Shown one piece after another: positions 8,975 through 16,868 of a DNA stretch of 64,000 bases. A program made the position numbers and the translations under genes. Under the pieces are notes generated by a model. That model was not told the DNA's origin and searched no databases. It was given only the letters and a program-made list of their open reading frames with translations. Source of the stretch: a virus. How positions within the stretch are numbered: the stretch's first letter is position 1; every line of letters begins with the position of its first letter. The DNA lies in IMG/VR virus record IMGVR_UViG_3300046810_000466, positions 1 through 64,000 of that record. The stretch is one strand, 5' to 3'.

Positions 8975-9658
8975 TTATTGCGGAGCACTCGGAGCGATGG
9001 AGGTGTAGTTCCAGTAGCCAGGAGTAGCCATCATGGACAGCGTTTCATTCAACGCGCCAGCAACAACCACCATTGGTGGCGGCAGCTCAGGATCGCCGTT
9101 TGGATAATGCAGACCGCCCAGTTGGGTATACTGAATGTTATCCAGATCCCAAGCATCCGGGAGAATGCGGAGGTTAACGCCACCAACGAAGATCTTACTC
9201 GCCGCGTTCGCTTCAAAGCGCACATACGCGTTAGCGTACGGGGGCGGTCCTTCGAACACAGGGAGTTGAGCATCGAACACGTCTTCAGGGCGAAGATTGA
9301 TGCGATAGAATTCGTTGATATCGGGCAGCAGATCGAGCAAGTTGTCGTGCTCATTCTTAGCGATGCCGTCGATGGTGTAGGGATAGCGAGTCGATTCCGT
9401 GTCGTCCGTACGGAACATGTCACGGACACGAATGCGATTGTACTTGATGTTGGCTTGGTTGATATAGCCTGAGTTTGCGGCCGGTGAAACAGTCAACGCC
9501 GTACGGGTGTTGTTGAATGTTTCGCGGCCGGAAACAGGATCGGGGGCGATCGAGATCGAACTGAGTACAACGTCGGAAGGTTTGATGTTCCGGCCGTTCT
9601 CCTCATTGATCAAGGCCACCAAGATCGAATCAGGATCTTGAGTGAGGTCAATTGCCAT
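8975..9658 (-). CDS. Virion protein, paralogue family member B1
   Basis: 227 residues, starting MAIDLTQDPDSILVALINEEN. It shares with the gene at 15848 both the N-terminal pattern (I...LIN..N......DV......) with NTRTAL...A...GY.....IKYNRIRV, and the C-terminal pattern S-x-IF-x-G-x3-L-x-I......DL.....T-x-L-x-GL-x-YP. It is longer than its three relatives by a C-terminal extension after the YP motif. No enzyme motif is seen. It lies directly upstream of the giant fibre gene in the same direction (39 bases between them), so a fibre-attachment or baseplate-peripheral role is plausible but unproven. Confidence 0.65.
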   Translation of the reverse strand: MAIDLTQDPDSILVALINEENGRNIKPSDVVLSSISIAPDPVSGRETFNNTRTALTVSPAANSGYINQANIKYNRIRVRDMFRTDDTESTRYPYTIDGIAKNEHDNLLDLLPDINEFYRINLRPEDVFDAQLPVFEGPPPYANAYVRFEANAASKIFVGGVNLRILPDAWDLDNIQYTQLGGLHYPNGDPELPPPMVVVAGALNETLSMMATPGYWNYTSIAPSAPQ

Positions 9659-9745
9659 GACTTGTGCCGTTTACAAAAGAGGTTTAACTACGAGCGTGAG
9701 GCATACGATAAAGTAAAAAAATATCCATTGAAATACCGTGACACA

Positions 9746-9773
9746 CCCTGTATCCTCACAGGAGGATACAGGG
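9746..9773 (-). terminator. Hairpin after DUF4376-like gene
   Basis: Inverted repeat with a 12-bp stem (CCCTGTATCCTC / GAGGATACAGGG) and an ACAG loop, 15 bases after the stop at 9789. There is no strong T-run on the minus strand. Confidence 0.65.
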
Positions 9774-9788
9774 GTGCTATGCTCTTAT

Positions 9789-10706
9789 TTAGTTTGCAAC
9801 AAACTCTTGGTAAGTTTGCGGCCAGCCACCAGAGTAATCGTAACTGTCCGGATCAGTGGCAGCCATCATGGCCTGACGATGCTGCTCTGCAATAACGAAC
9901 AATTCGCTCTCTTTGTCTACGCCTGCATCGATGATCTGGTGCAACAGGTTCTGGGTGAAAGGAACAAACTCGCCCGACATGGTTTTCCATGACGTGAAGA
10001 CTGTCGTTGGAGGAATCCCTTTACGGGTCAGCGAACCGTCCAACAGGGCGTACTGGTTACGGCTAGCCGCATCAGTCCAGAACCAGTACGACTTGGTGCC
10101 GACCGTCAGCTGTACACCACCGGCCTTACGGCGTTCACGTTCGTCGTGGATGCGCAACCATTGATCATCCTGCTTTTCTTTTTTGGTGTACGCGATTGCT
10201 GGCGCCTGCATCATGGCAACGAATTCATCCGTGATGCGGGTAACGCTTTCAACGTCAATAGCTCGCAGGAAATCCAACTCAGCAGGAATAGCTGGCCACG
10301 CAATCGTGTACAGCGAATTCTGTTGCGGGATATCACGCAGAGCTTGGCGGAAGGAGCTGATCCGACGTTGTGAGACTACGTCGTACGACGCCCAACGATC
10401 GCTGGTAGTGACAGCGTCCGTAGCTTCCAGCAATGGGTTACGCATCGAGCGAACCCAGTCGTCAACAGTTGGCGTGCACATCGTGACAATCGCATCAATG
10501 CTCGCCTGACTGATACCGAACTGAACAGCAGTGTCGACCGTCATGAAACCAACCCCATGGTTCTGGGACCAGGCCAAGTTAGCCAATGACTCGTCAGACA
10601 GATCGCAGAGACTGGCAATGTTACGCCACGTGTCAGGGAGTTGAATCAAGTCAACTGCCACCTTTGCATCCAAATCGCACTGCAGATACCATTTTGCATT
10701 CTTCAT
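9789..10706 (-). CDS. DUF4376-like fibre-associated protein
   Basis: 305 residues; ribosome site AAGGATAGCAAC before the ATG. The C-terminal 120 residues (from about 180) read like DUF4376: a charged helix ending HDERERRKAGGVQL, then a short strand with W-x-D-x2-SR-x2-Y, a W-x2-MSGEFVPFT segment and a helix containing AEQHRQAM. That domain is known from phage tail-fibre and fibre-assembly-type proteins. The N-terminal half is unrecognised but rich in Trp and helix-forming residues. The gene lies between fibre genes in the same orientation. I infer a role in fibre assembly or attachment; DUF4376 itself has no established activity. Confidence 0.55.
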   Translation of the reverse strand: MKNAKWYLQCDLDAKVAVDLIQLPDTWRNIASLCDLSDESLANLAWSQNHGVGFMTVDTAVQFGISQASIDAIVTMCTPTVDDWVRSMRNPLLEATDAVTTSDRWASYDVVSQRRISSFRQALRDIPQQNSLYTIAWPAIPAELDFLRAIDVESVTRITDEFVAMMQAPAIAYTKKEKQDDQWLRIHDERERRKAGGVQLTVGTKSYWFWTDAASRNQYALLDGSLTRKGIPPTTVFTSWKTMSGEFVPFTQNLLHQIIDAGVDKESELFVIAEQHRQAMMAATDPDSYDYSGGWPQTYQEFVAN

Positions 10707-10723
10707 GTTGCTATCCTTTTCTT

Positions 10724-11569
10724 TTACGTACCAGTAATGGTGACATACCCACCAGCTGGCACAGTAATCGTTACGCCATTCGTTGAGTATGCGATGCTTG
10801 ATGGCGTTGGCCCGATAACGGGGGCGAGACTATCGCCTGGTCCACCCGGGAAGGTTACGCCGAAGATGTTCGTTGGCGAGCCTGGAGTTCCAGGGACATA
10901 CGGGTTATACACTGCATTGCCCGGGACGTAGGGATTGTACTCAGCATAGCCCGGTTCGTCTGGGTTGTAATACGCATTCCCTGGAACATACGGGTTGTAG
11001 TTCGCATTCCCTGGGTTACCAGGGTTGTAATACGCATAACCTGGTGTCGATGAGTTCTGATAGCCATTACCTTCAATGGTTTCAGGACTGACGTCGACAC
11101 TGTAATAAGACTGGTTTGTCGGATTGTAACTGGAGAACGGACTCACGGTGAAGTAGGGATTTACCGTATAAGACGAATAACTCCCGTTCGGAGACGAGTG
11201 GTATTCGTACAAACCAATCCCTGGTTTAGATGGATTGGTTCCTGAATTACCAGGGATTGGCGGATTGTAACCAGCTACGTTACCGGGCGACGGAGGATTC
11301 GTCCCAGTGTAGTTACCACCACTGCCGGGATTGGTGCCAGCATAGTTACCTGGCTCATCCGGGTTGTAGTAGGCGACATTCCCGCCCGTAGCCGGATTGT
11401 AATACGAGACATTGCCACCGTAAGAGTAGTTACCAGAGGCACCTCGACCAGCAATCTTAAACACGCCCTTACCGTAGGGTGGTTTGTAGACTCCAGTCGA
11501 GTTCATCGTCGTCGTTCCTTTGACGGCGAGATTGCTCCGCTCACGGCGAAGCATGTTTGCTAGTTTCAT
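10724..11569 (-). CDS. Tyr-Asn-Pro-Gly repeat virion protein 1
   Basis: 281 residues dominated by repeats of 8-12 residues of the form (Y/T)NP-x2-PGN-x-(A/N)-x-Y, for example YNPYVPGNAYYNPDEPGYA. Two repeat blocks (about residues 50-130 and 185-230) flank a Ser/Tyr-rich middle. The N-terminus (PPYGKGVFKIAGRGASGN) and the C-terminus (FPGG.GDSLAPV... ending GGYVTITGT) are shared with the adjacent gene. There are two possible starts: ATG at 11569 with a weak ribosome site, or the ATG 21 codons later, preceded by AAAGGA. The first 21 residues are conserved between the two paralogues, which favours their being translated. Gly/Pro/Asn-rich repeats of this kind suggest an extended fibre shaft or polyglycine-II-like bundle; the role is inferred. 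Confidence 0.65.
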   Translation of the reverse strand: MKLANMLRRERSNLAVKGTTTMNSTGVYKPPYGKGVFKIAGRGASGNYSYGGNVSYYNPATGGNVAYYNPDEPGNYAGTNPGSGGNYTGTNPPSPGNVAGYNPPIPGNSGTNPSKPGIGLYEYHSSPNGSYSSYTVNPYFTVSPFSSYNPTNQSYYSVDVSPETIEGNGYQNSSTPGYAYYNPGNPGNANYNPYVPGNAYYNPDEPGYAEYNPYVPGNAVYNPYVPGTPGSPTNIFGVTFPGGPGDSLAPVIGPTPSSIAYSTNGVTITVPAGGYVTITGT

Positions 11570-11581
11570 AATGCTCGCATT

Positions 11582-12334
11582 CTAAAGAGTGGTGATCGTC
11601 ACATATCCTCCAGAACCAACGGTAATGGGGATTGGACTGGCTGTATATCTGAGTGTAGATGGTGCTGGCGCCACCACTGGCGCCAAGCTGTCAGCAGCGC
11701 CTCCAGGAAAGACAACACCACCAACTGAATTAGTTGGCCCAGGGTTTCCTGGGACGTATGGGTTGTAGTTCGCATTACCCGGGGTTGGCGAATTGTAATA
11801 CGCATAACCGGGTTCTGTTGGATTGTAATAGGCAGTGCCAGGAGTGTCTGGATTAGAATACGCATTACCAGGCACTTCAACATCATCGTACTCTGCTTCG
11901 TTCAGCGTCCAATCCCCATTACCGTATTCTCGGTACTGTGAATCGCTTGGTGGATGTGGTCCGCTGCCAGACCAGTGGCCGGAGTAGCCCGCACTCGTGA
12001 ACTGTCCATCAATGGTGCCGTATTGAAAGAATGTGGTAATGTTCCACGGACCAGGCTGTGGAGGGTTATAGCCTGTGTTACCTGGTTCTGGCGAATTATA
12101 TCCAGCGACATTACCAGGTTCCGGACTATACGATCCGGCATAGTTGCCAGGAACCGTTGGGTTATAATAACTTACATTTCCACCTGAAGCATAATTCCCA
12201 GCTGCACCCCGTCCTCCTACTCTCACCGCACCTTTTCCGTATGGGAGAACAAGGTTACCAGGCGCATTCATTGTGTACGACCCTTTAAGAGGTCGATTGG
12301 TTACTTCCCGCATTAACATTCGAGCTAATTTCAT
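11582..12334 (-). CDS. Tyr-Asn-Pro-Gly repeat virion protein 2
   Basis: 250 residues and a clear paralogue of the following gene, 12 bases away. The shared N-terminus is MKLA-x-ML-x-RE-x2-N-x3-KG, then LPYGKGAVRVGGRGAAGN. The repeats are of type YYNPTVPGNYAG and YNPYVPGNPG, and the C-terminus is FPGGAADSLAPV...GGYVTITTL. The central insert differs (a Trp/Gly/His-rich stretch with SGHWSGSGPHPPSDS), so the two proteins share ends but vary in the middle. That fits adhesins with exchangeable centres. A second possible start lies 21 codons in, preceded by AAAGGG. No relative with a known function is recognised. Confidence 0.65.
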   Translation of the reverse strand: MKLARMLMREVTNRPLKGSYTMNAPGNLVLPYGKGAVRVGGRGAAGNYASGGNVSYYNPTVPGNYAGSYSPEPGNVAGYNSPEPGNTGYNPPQPGPWNITTFFQYGTIDGQFTSAGYSGHWSGSGPHPPSDSQYREYGNGDWTLNEAEYDDVEVPGNAYSNPDTPGTAYYNPTEPGYAYYNSPTPGNANYNPYVPGNPGPTNSVGGVVFPGGAADSLAPVVAPAPSTLRYTASPIPITVGSGGYVTITTL

Positions 12335-12391
12335 ATTACTCTCACAATCGATAGAGTCGCGAGCAGTGCTCGCGACTCTGTTGAACTGCGT

Positions 12392-15130
12392 TTATTTTGC
12401 GTCTGCAACTGCCAAGCTACCGAAGTACACACCGTTGTCGACAAAGAACGTCCACACGTCAATCGCATTCGCCGTCGTAGTCCGTGGTGGGAGGAAGCCG
12501 CCTGCCCACTTGATGGTGTTGCCGAACGCCAGACCACGTCCAGCCGTGCCGTCGTTGGTAGTGATCAGCGTGAAGCTGAACAACTCACCATTGGTCGGTG
12601 TAGGTGGATTGCTAAACGTTACTGTGGTGTTGGCCGCAACCGCAACTTTGAAGACGACTGCTTGGTCGCCAGTGTTGAGGTCCACTGCTGTAGCTGCTGT
12701 GTTAGCCGTAATCGAACGAGACTTATCCAACAGGCCGCCCACCAAAGGCGCACCAGTCGCACGATTGTAGGACACGCAGTGCACAACACCACCAGGACGA
12801 CCGACAAACGTCGCGTAATCGCCGGCGGCGGTCTTGATGTCCAGGCCGGTCGGCAACACCAGGTTCACGCTATTGGTCAGGGTCAAGATGCCAGAGAACC
12901 GAACCAGACGTTCTGCACCATCAGTCAATACAATCGACGTGATGTTCGTCGTACCAGTGACGTCAACAACGTTACCGGTTGCATTGGTCAGGTTCAGCGC
13001 AGCGATCGAAGCCAAGTCAGCACCACGCGCAACGTCAAACGTACCAACGACGTTCACACCTTTGATAGTCACAGCCAGACGGGTAACAAGGTTGCGGTCA
13101 GCCAATGAAACGTCCGCAGCAGAACCGTTACCAACAACAGTAGCGCCACGAGTGGTGTCCGATGCCACCATGCCAAGACCAGCTGTAGCCTGAGCCGAAG
13201 CTGCGGTTCCTGTTGTCACCAAGCGGCCGCCACTGAACGTACCCGCAGCCAGCGTATTCGTGCTAGGGTTATAGTTCAGCTCCGTATCAGCCTTCAGTGC
13301 GGTCTGGGAATTGATACCGTCGCCGAAGGAAATGTAGTACGTTGCATTGGTGTTGGCGGCATCGTTAAACTTAACCGAACCGTTGACATTCAGGGTTAGT
13401 GGACTACTGCCCAACTTCCCCAGAATTGTGCTTTGATTCTCATCGCCAGTGTTGGTACCAGACACCAGATCGAGCGCAGCGCGATTTGCGTGAGTGATAG
13501 CCACCTTTTCGCCAGCGGTCACAAACACACGACCCACCGTTTCATCAATCGTCAATGCCGATTGCGTGCCGGTATGGCTCGAACGTGCCACCAGATAGGC
13601 GTCGGTTTGGTTGCTAGTGAAACCCAACGGATTCGTAGCGTTATACGGCACGTACCCAATGTTCGATTCCAACACATCCCAGTTCGATGCAACTTGACCA
13701 GGATCATCAACCAGCGCGCGGAAACTGTCGCCAACGTTGACAGCCACTCCACCCAACAGACCGACAACACTAACGAACCACAGGTTGCCCTTCTGAATGC
13801 TTCCAGTAGGGCTAGAACCGCCCGTGGTGGGCCAAGCGTTAGAACTAGCATCCCAACTACCCCGATCGTTCAGAACGCCTGTGAGACGCGTATCCAGATA
13901 GGACCGAACGGCTTGGGTGGTTGGATACAACGTGTTGTTGATCGTGGCGAAGCTGGTTGCTTTGTTCGACAGGTTTTCTTTGATCAGTGCCAGGTTGGTT
14001 AACTCAGCGAAAGCCGCATTCAGCTGGCCTTGGATCTTCCCTATCGCCAGCAACACCGTATCAGCGGCCGCCACCGCTGAATTCGAACCCACCGCATAAC
14101 CAGCCAACACGGACGAGATGGAACGCAGTTGCGTGAAATACAGGTTCAGATTACCTTCGGCCAGCTGATTGGTGCTGTTGAGTACCACGTTCAGCAGGTT
14201 GTAATTGGTGCCGTTCCAGTAGTATACGCCGCCGTTATCTTCAGCGATGTAAATCCGTTTCTGAACCCCAGGCTGAGGAATCACCCCGTAGTTAGCAACT
14301 GTGACCACCGATTCAAACGCAGCGGGCAAGTTCTCGGTCGGCACCAGACGGTTCGCATCCAGCGGTGCTACACCGTTAAGTGCATTGCGGGCACCCAGTG
14401 GCATGATCTCATAGCCGACTTTAGCAACGATGCTCTCACGGGTTTCGTCACCAGCGTTCACACCGGAGATCGAAGGGATCTGCAGCTTTGACAGAATGGA
14501 TGTCTTAGTCTCGTCACCGGTGTTATCGCCAGACAGAACAGTAATGTTCAGCTTGGCACGAATGGTGGCAGTTGTTTCATCGCCGGTATTAGTATTGCTG
14601 TTGATGCCTTTGATGTCACTCTTCAGTGCCAACACGCCGTCGCCATCAGGCAGTTCAATCATGCGGCTGACGTTGTGGTTATGGAACAAATAACTAAAGA
14701 TGCTGTCTGCACCATTCCGGATTGGCAGCTTGGCGCCTTCGTAGCCGAAGTAGCCGCCGACCTTGTTGCGATTGGCTGGCGTTTCACGACCGTCGATCTG
14801 AGCGATCAGGGTTTCAATGGCACCTTGTACAGCAATGGAGAGCGGCAACTCAGATGGCGCCAAGTTCTCAACCTTGTCCAAGTTGAGGTTAGCGCGACCC
14901 CAGGCCTTCTGGTTGTTATCGTAACCGCCATCACCATCAAGGCGCAGTCGGTTACTCAGGTCAGGCACCAGCTGGTCAATGCGTTCAGCTGCCAAGCGGG
15001 CTTGTTTCGCGATGCTAGGGACCGGGCCATTCGGAGTAGCCACATCGGTCTGGTCATCCCCTTTTGCATACTGACCAGCCTTGCTCATGCTGTCTTTAAA
15101 GCCGACAATCAGATTGTCTAATTCGGACAT
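12392..15130 (-). CDS. Long tail fibre protein
   Basis: 912 residues; strong ribosome site AAAAGGAAGAACC. The N-terminal 60 residues resemble the start of the 190-residue protein at 820-1392 (attachment-type segment). Residues about 170-240 contain three G-x-N-(T/A)-GDET-x4-I-x2-K repeats. Residues about 420-600 carry the same VLNDRGSWDAS / NVGDSFRAL / VPYNATNPLGFTSNQTDAY / SHTGTQ module as the giant fibre. The C-terminal 300 residues are beta-rich, with YYISFGDG and an end like that of receptor-binding tips, and contain no Asp-box repeats. The shared module shows the two fibres are assembled from the same parts, with different tips. Likely a second receptor-binding fibre. Confidence 0.8.
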   Translation of the reverse strand: MSELDNLIVGFKDSMSKAGQYAKGDDQTDVATPNGPVPSIAKQARLAAERIDQLVPDLSNRLRLDGDGGYDNNQKAWGRANLNLDKVENLAPSELPLSIAVQGAIETLIAQIDGRETPANRNKVGGYFGYEGAKLPIRNGADSIFSYLFHNHNVSRMIELPDGDGVLALKSDIKGINSNTNTGDETTATIRAKLNITVLSGDNTGDETKTSILSKLQIPSISGVNAGDETRESIVAKVGYEIMPLGARNALNGVAPLDANRLVPTENLPAAFESVVTVANYGVIPQPGVQKRIYIAEDNGGVYYWNGTNYNLLNVVLNSTNQLAEGNLNLYFTQLRSISSVLAGYAVGSNSAVAAADTVLLAIGKIQGQLNAAFAELTNLALIKENLSNKATSFATINNTLYPTTQAVRSYLDTRLTGVLNDRGSWDASSNAWPTTGGSSPTGSIQKGNLWFVSVVGLLGGVAVNVGDSFRALVDDPGQVASNWDVLESNIGYVPYNATNPLGFTSNQTDAYLVARSSHTGTQSALTIDETVGRVFVTAGEKVAITHANRAALDLVSGTNTGDENQSTILGKLGSSPLTLNVNGSVKFNDAANTNATYYISFGDGINSQTALKADTELNYNPSTNTLAAGTFSGGRLVTTGTAASAQATAGLGMVASDTTRGATVVGNGSAADVSLADRNLVTRLAVTIKGVNVVGTFDVARGADLASIAALNLTNATGNVVDVTGTTNITSIVLTDGAERLVRFSGILTLTNSVNLVLPTGLDIKTAAGDYATFVGRPGGVVHCVSYNRATGAPLVGGLLDKSRSITANTAATAVDLNTGDQAVVFKVAVAANTTVTFSNPPTPTNGELFSFTLITTNDGTAGRGLAFGNTIKWAGGFLPPRTTTANAIDVWTFFVDNGVYFGSLAVADAK

Positions 15131-15163
15131 GGTTCTTCCTTTTATCTATGCTTGTGTTTTGTA

Positions 15164-15649
15164 CTAAGTGAACAGGTCCGCGGCTTCGTTATTCCAGAAG
15201 TCCAACAGTCCAGGTGCTTCAGCGGGAATCCCGTTCAAAAGCGTCACCTGTGTGTTCCCCAACCAAACTAGGGAAGAACTCTTTGCACTCAGAATGAAAT
15301 TGGTAATCACACCATTATCGACTAGAGGCAAGCCGTCGTTGGTGAAATCGTCCGCAGTCATCTGTGCGTCTTTTTGATAGTTGATGAGACCGAGCAGTTC
15401 GTCGTAACTGAACTGTTCTTCCCGGACAAAGATCAGGTCACCCAAGGCCGTCAAGTTCACTCGGGTATAGAACAAGTCAACTTGACCAGTGTAGCCACGT
15501 CCATGCACAGCACGCATGACTGCGCGGGTGTTGTGAGTAGAAGCACCTTCCACCACTTGTTCGCCGATAGTGACCACACCTTGAACCAGCGGGTACGTCG
15601 GCCGATTCTTTTCGTAGATCATTGCAACGATACGATCGAAGCTTGACAT
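15164..15649 (-). CDS. Virion protein, paralogue family member A2
   Basis: 161 residues; ribosome site AAAAGGAAAGAAC. Related to 1408-1902 along its whole length: an N-terminal helix MSSFDRIVAMIYEK, the central segment NTRAVMRAVHGRGYTGQVD with L-F-Y-T-R after it, and the C-terminal SLVWLGNTQVTLLNGIP...LLDFWN. It lies immediately upstream of the 912-residue fibre. The placement of one family copy next to each fibre gene suggests that each copy serves a particular fibre, for example as a connector. That is inference; no catalytic motif is seen. Confidence 0.65.
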   Translation of the reverse strand: MSSFDRIVAMIYEKNRPTYPLVQGVVTIGEQVVEGASTHNTRAVMRAVHGRGYTGQVDLFYTRVNLTALGDLIFVREEQFSYDELLGLINYQKDAQMTADDFTNDGLPLVDNGVITNFILSAKSSSLVWLGNTQVTLLNGIPAEAPGLLDFWNNEAADLFT

Positions 15650-15682
15650 GTTCTTTCCTTTTATACATGCAACAAAAAAAGT

Positions 15683-15733
15683 AGCATCCCTACCCTCACT
15701 CGCCTAGATGAGGTAAGTAAGGGTAGGGATGCT
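15683..15733 (-). terminator. Long inverted repeat between virion genes
   Basis: A 13-bp perfect stem (AGCATCCCTACCC / GGGTAGGGATGCT) around a 25-base partly paired loop. On the minus strand it is followed by a T7 run (CTACTTTTTTTG), just upstream of the start of the gene at 15164-15649. Confidence 0.7.
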
Positions 15734-15772
15734 ATTTCATTGGCGTCAAAAATGAGAGCAGAATGAAAGAAA

Positions 15773-15802
15773 TAAAGGAGGAGGATTTCTCCCCCTCCTT
15801 TA
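15773..15802 (-). terminator. Second hairpin in the same gap
   Basis: A 12-bp stem with one A/C mismatch (TAAAGGAGGAGG / CCCCCTCCTTTA). With 15683-15733 and 15817-15840 this makes three successive hairpins in a 198-base gap that otherwise holds no gene. Confidence 0.5.
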
Positions 15803-15816
15803 TCATTCCTATCCCT

Positions 15817-15840
15817 CGGGATAACTCGAAAGGTATCCCG
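15817..15840 (-). terminator. Hairpin directly after stop
   Basis: A 7-bp stem CGGGATA / TATCCCG with a ten-base loop, seven bases after the stop of the gene ending at 15848. Confidence 0.5.
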
Positions 15841-15847
15841 CTACGGA

Positions 15848-16363
15848 TTAGTAGACAGGGTAGGACAGGCCGTTCAGTTCGGTCACGGTGATCAGGGTGG
15901 CCAGGTCGACGTCGTTACCGTCGATGATCAGTTCCAGCGAGCCGCGGAAGATGTACGAACCGGTTTTGGCGCGCAGCGTGAAGGCTTCGGTTTCCAGCGG
16001 ATCGCTGCCGTCGAAGGTTGGCATCGCGTCGTCTTCGATGTCTTCCGGCTGCAGGTTCAGCTGGTAGGCGGCGTTCAGTGCCGGGATCAGGCCGTGTGCC
16101 GACGTGACGGAGCCGATGTTGAAGGTCTTGTTGCGCGCGCCAGGGATGGCAGCCAGGTCAACGCGGTCGTAGGTCAGATCGCGCTGGCCGGTATAGCCGC
16201 GGCCGTTGACAGCGGTGATGCGCACGCCGGTGTTCTTGTTGCCGGAGCCGAGAACGGAAGGCGCCGTGAAGGTGACGTCCTGGGTGGTCAGTGCGGTGAC
16301 GTTGGTTTCATTGATCAGATCGATCAGGATCTGCAAGGGTGCTTTGGTGAAATCGGTTGCCAT
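15848..16363 (-). CDS. Virion protein, paralogue family member B2
   Basis: 171 residues from the ATG at 16363, which follows CGAGGCACTTCC and aligns with the starts of the paralogues (MATDFTKAPLQILIDLIN); a frame open 20 codons further up lacks a ribosome site. It shares NTGVRITAVNGRGYTGQRD with the other three family members and the C-terminal SYIFRGSLELII...DLATLITVTELNGLSYP with the 8975 gene. Its GC-rich codons and strong signals suggest it is well expressed. It has its own terminators downstream and an AT-rich upstream gap (16364-16484), so it may be transcribed alone. Probably a virion structural protein; the exact location is unknown. Confidence 0.65.
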   Translation of the reverse strand: MATDFTKAPLQILIDLINETNVTALTTQDVTFTAPSVLGSGNKNTGVRITAVNGRGYTGQRDLTYDRVDLAAIPGARNKTFNIGSVTSAHGLIPALNAAYQLNLQPEDIEDDAMPTFDGSDPLETEAFTLRAKTGSYIFRGSLELIIDGNDVDLATLITVTELNGLSYPVY

Positions 16364-16484
16364 GGAAGTGCCTCGGATAGAAGTGGATGGTGGTTTGCTT
16401 GAGCCAGGAAATGCAGAAGCCATTAGCTCAGTATGGCATAAGATAAATAAATATTTGATTTATGCAGAGAAATAGGAAAGTCTC

Positions 16485-16859
16485 CTACTGACAGGGATCT
16501 GCTGATGGCTTGCCAAGTATGTAATCAATTACTGACTTAGGACGAAACAAGCGCACAAACATTCCTGTCGAGATGAAGTCAAACCGTTTGAACGGGTCGT
16601 CCTCATCGTAGATCTCCACATGGATCAAACCCGTTTCAAGGTCTTGCATCAACACTTCTACATGTAGTTGACCGCAACGGCTGTCATACGTGCCGCGCTT
16701 CACAACTACATGGGAAGGAACGTAGTTTGGCACCATGGATGGCTTAAAGTCGCCCTCCGTAGTACCAGGAGTCGTTTGCAGTTGTCTTGCCAGCTCTGCA
16801 AACGACTTATCAACAAAGGAGTGGAATTGCTCCTTTGCTTTGTTCAGCTGGTCGTCCAT
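16485..16859 (-). CDS. Small unknown protein in virion operon
   Basis: 124 residues; ribosome site AAGGAGTCCG, which overlaps the region just after the stop of the upstream gene (nine bases between genes). The N-terminal 30 residues are a charged helix (MDDQLNKAKEQFHSFVDK), followed by a beta-rich part with HVVVKRGTYDSRCGQLHVEV and DLETGLIHVEIYDEDD. I do not recognise a family. It is the last gene of a tightly packed run (16485-21847) of virion-type proteins, so a structural or assembly role is likely. Confidence 0.6.
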   Translation of the reverse strand: MDDQLNKAKEQFHSFVDKSFAELARQLQTTPGTTEGDFKPSMVPNYVPSHVVVKRGTYDSRCGQLHVEVLMQDLETGLIHVEIYDEDDPFKRFDFISTGMFVRLFRPKSVIDYILGKPSADPCQ

Positions 16860-16868
16860 ACGGACTCC

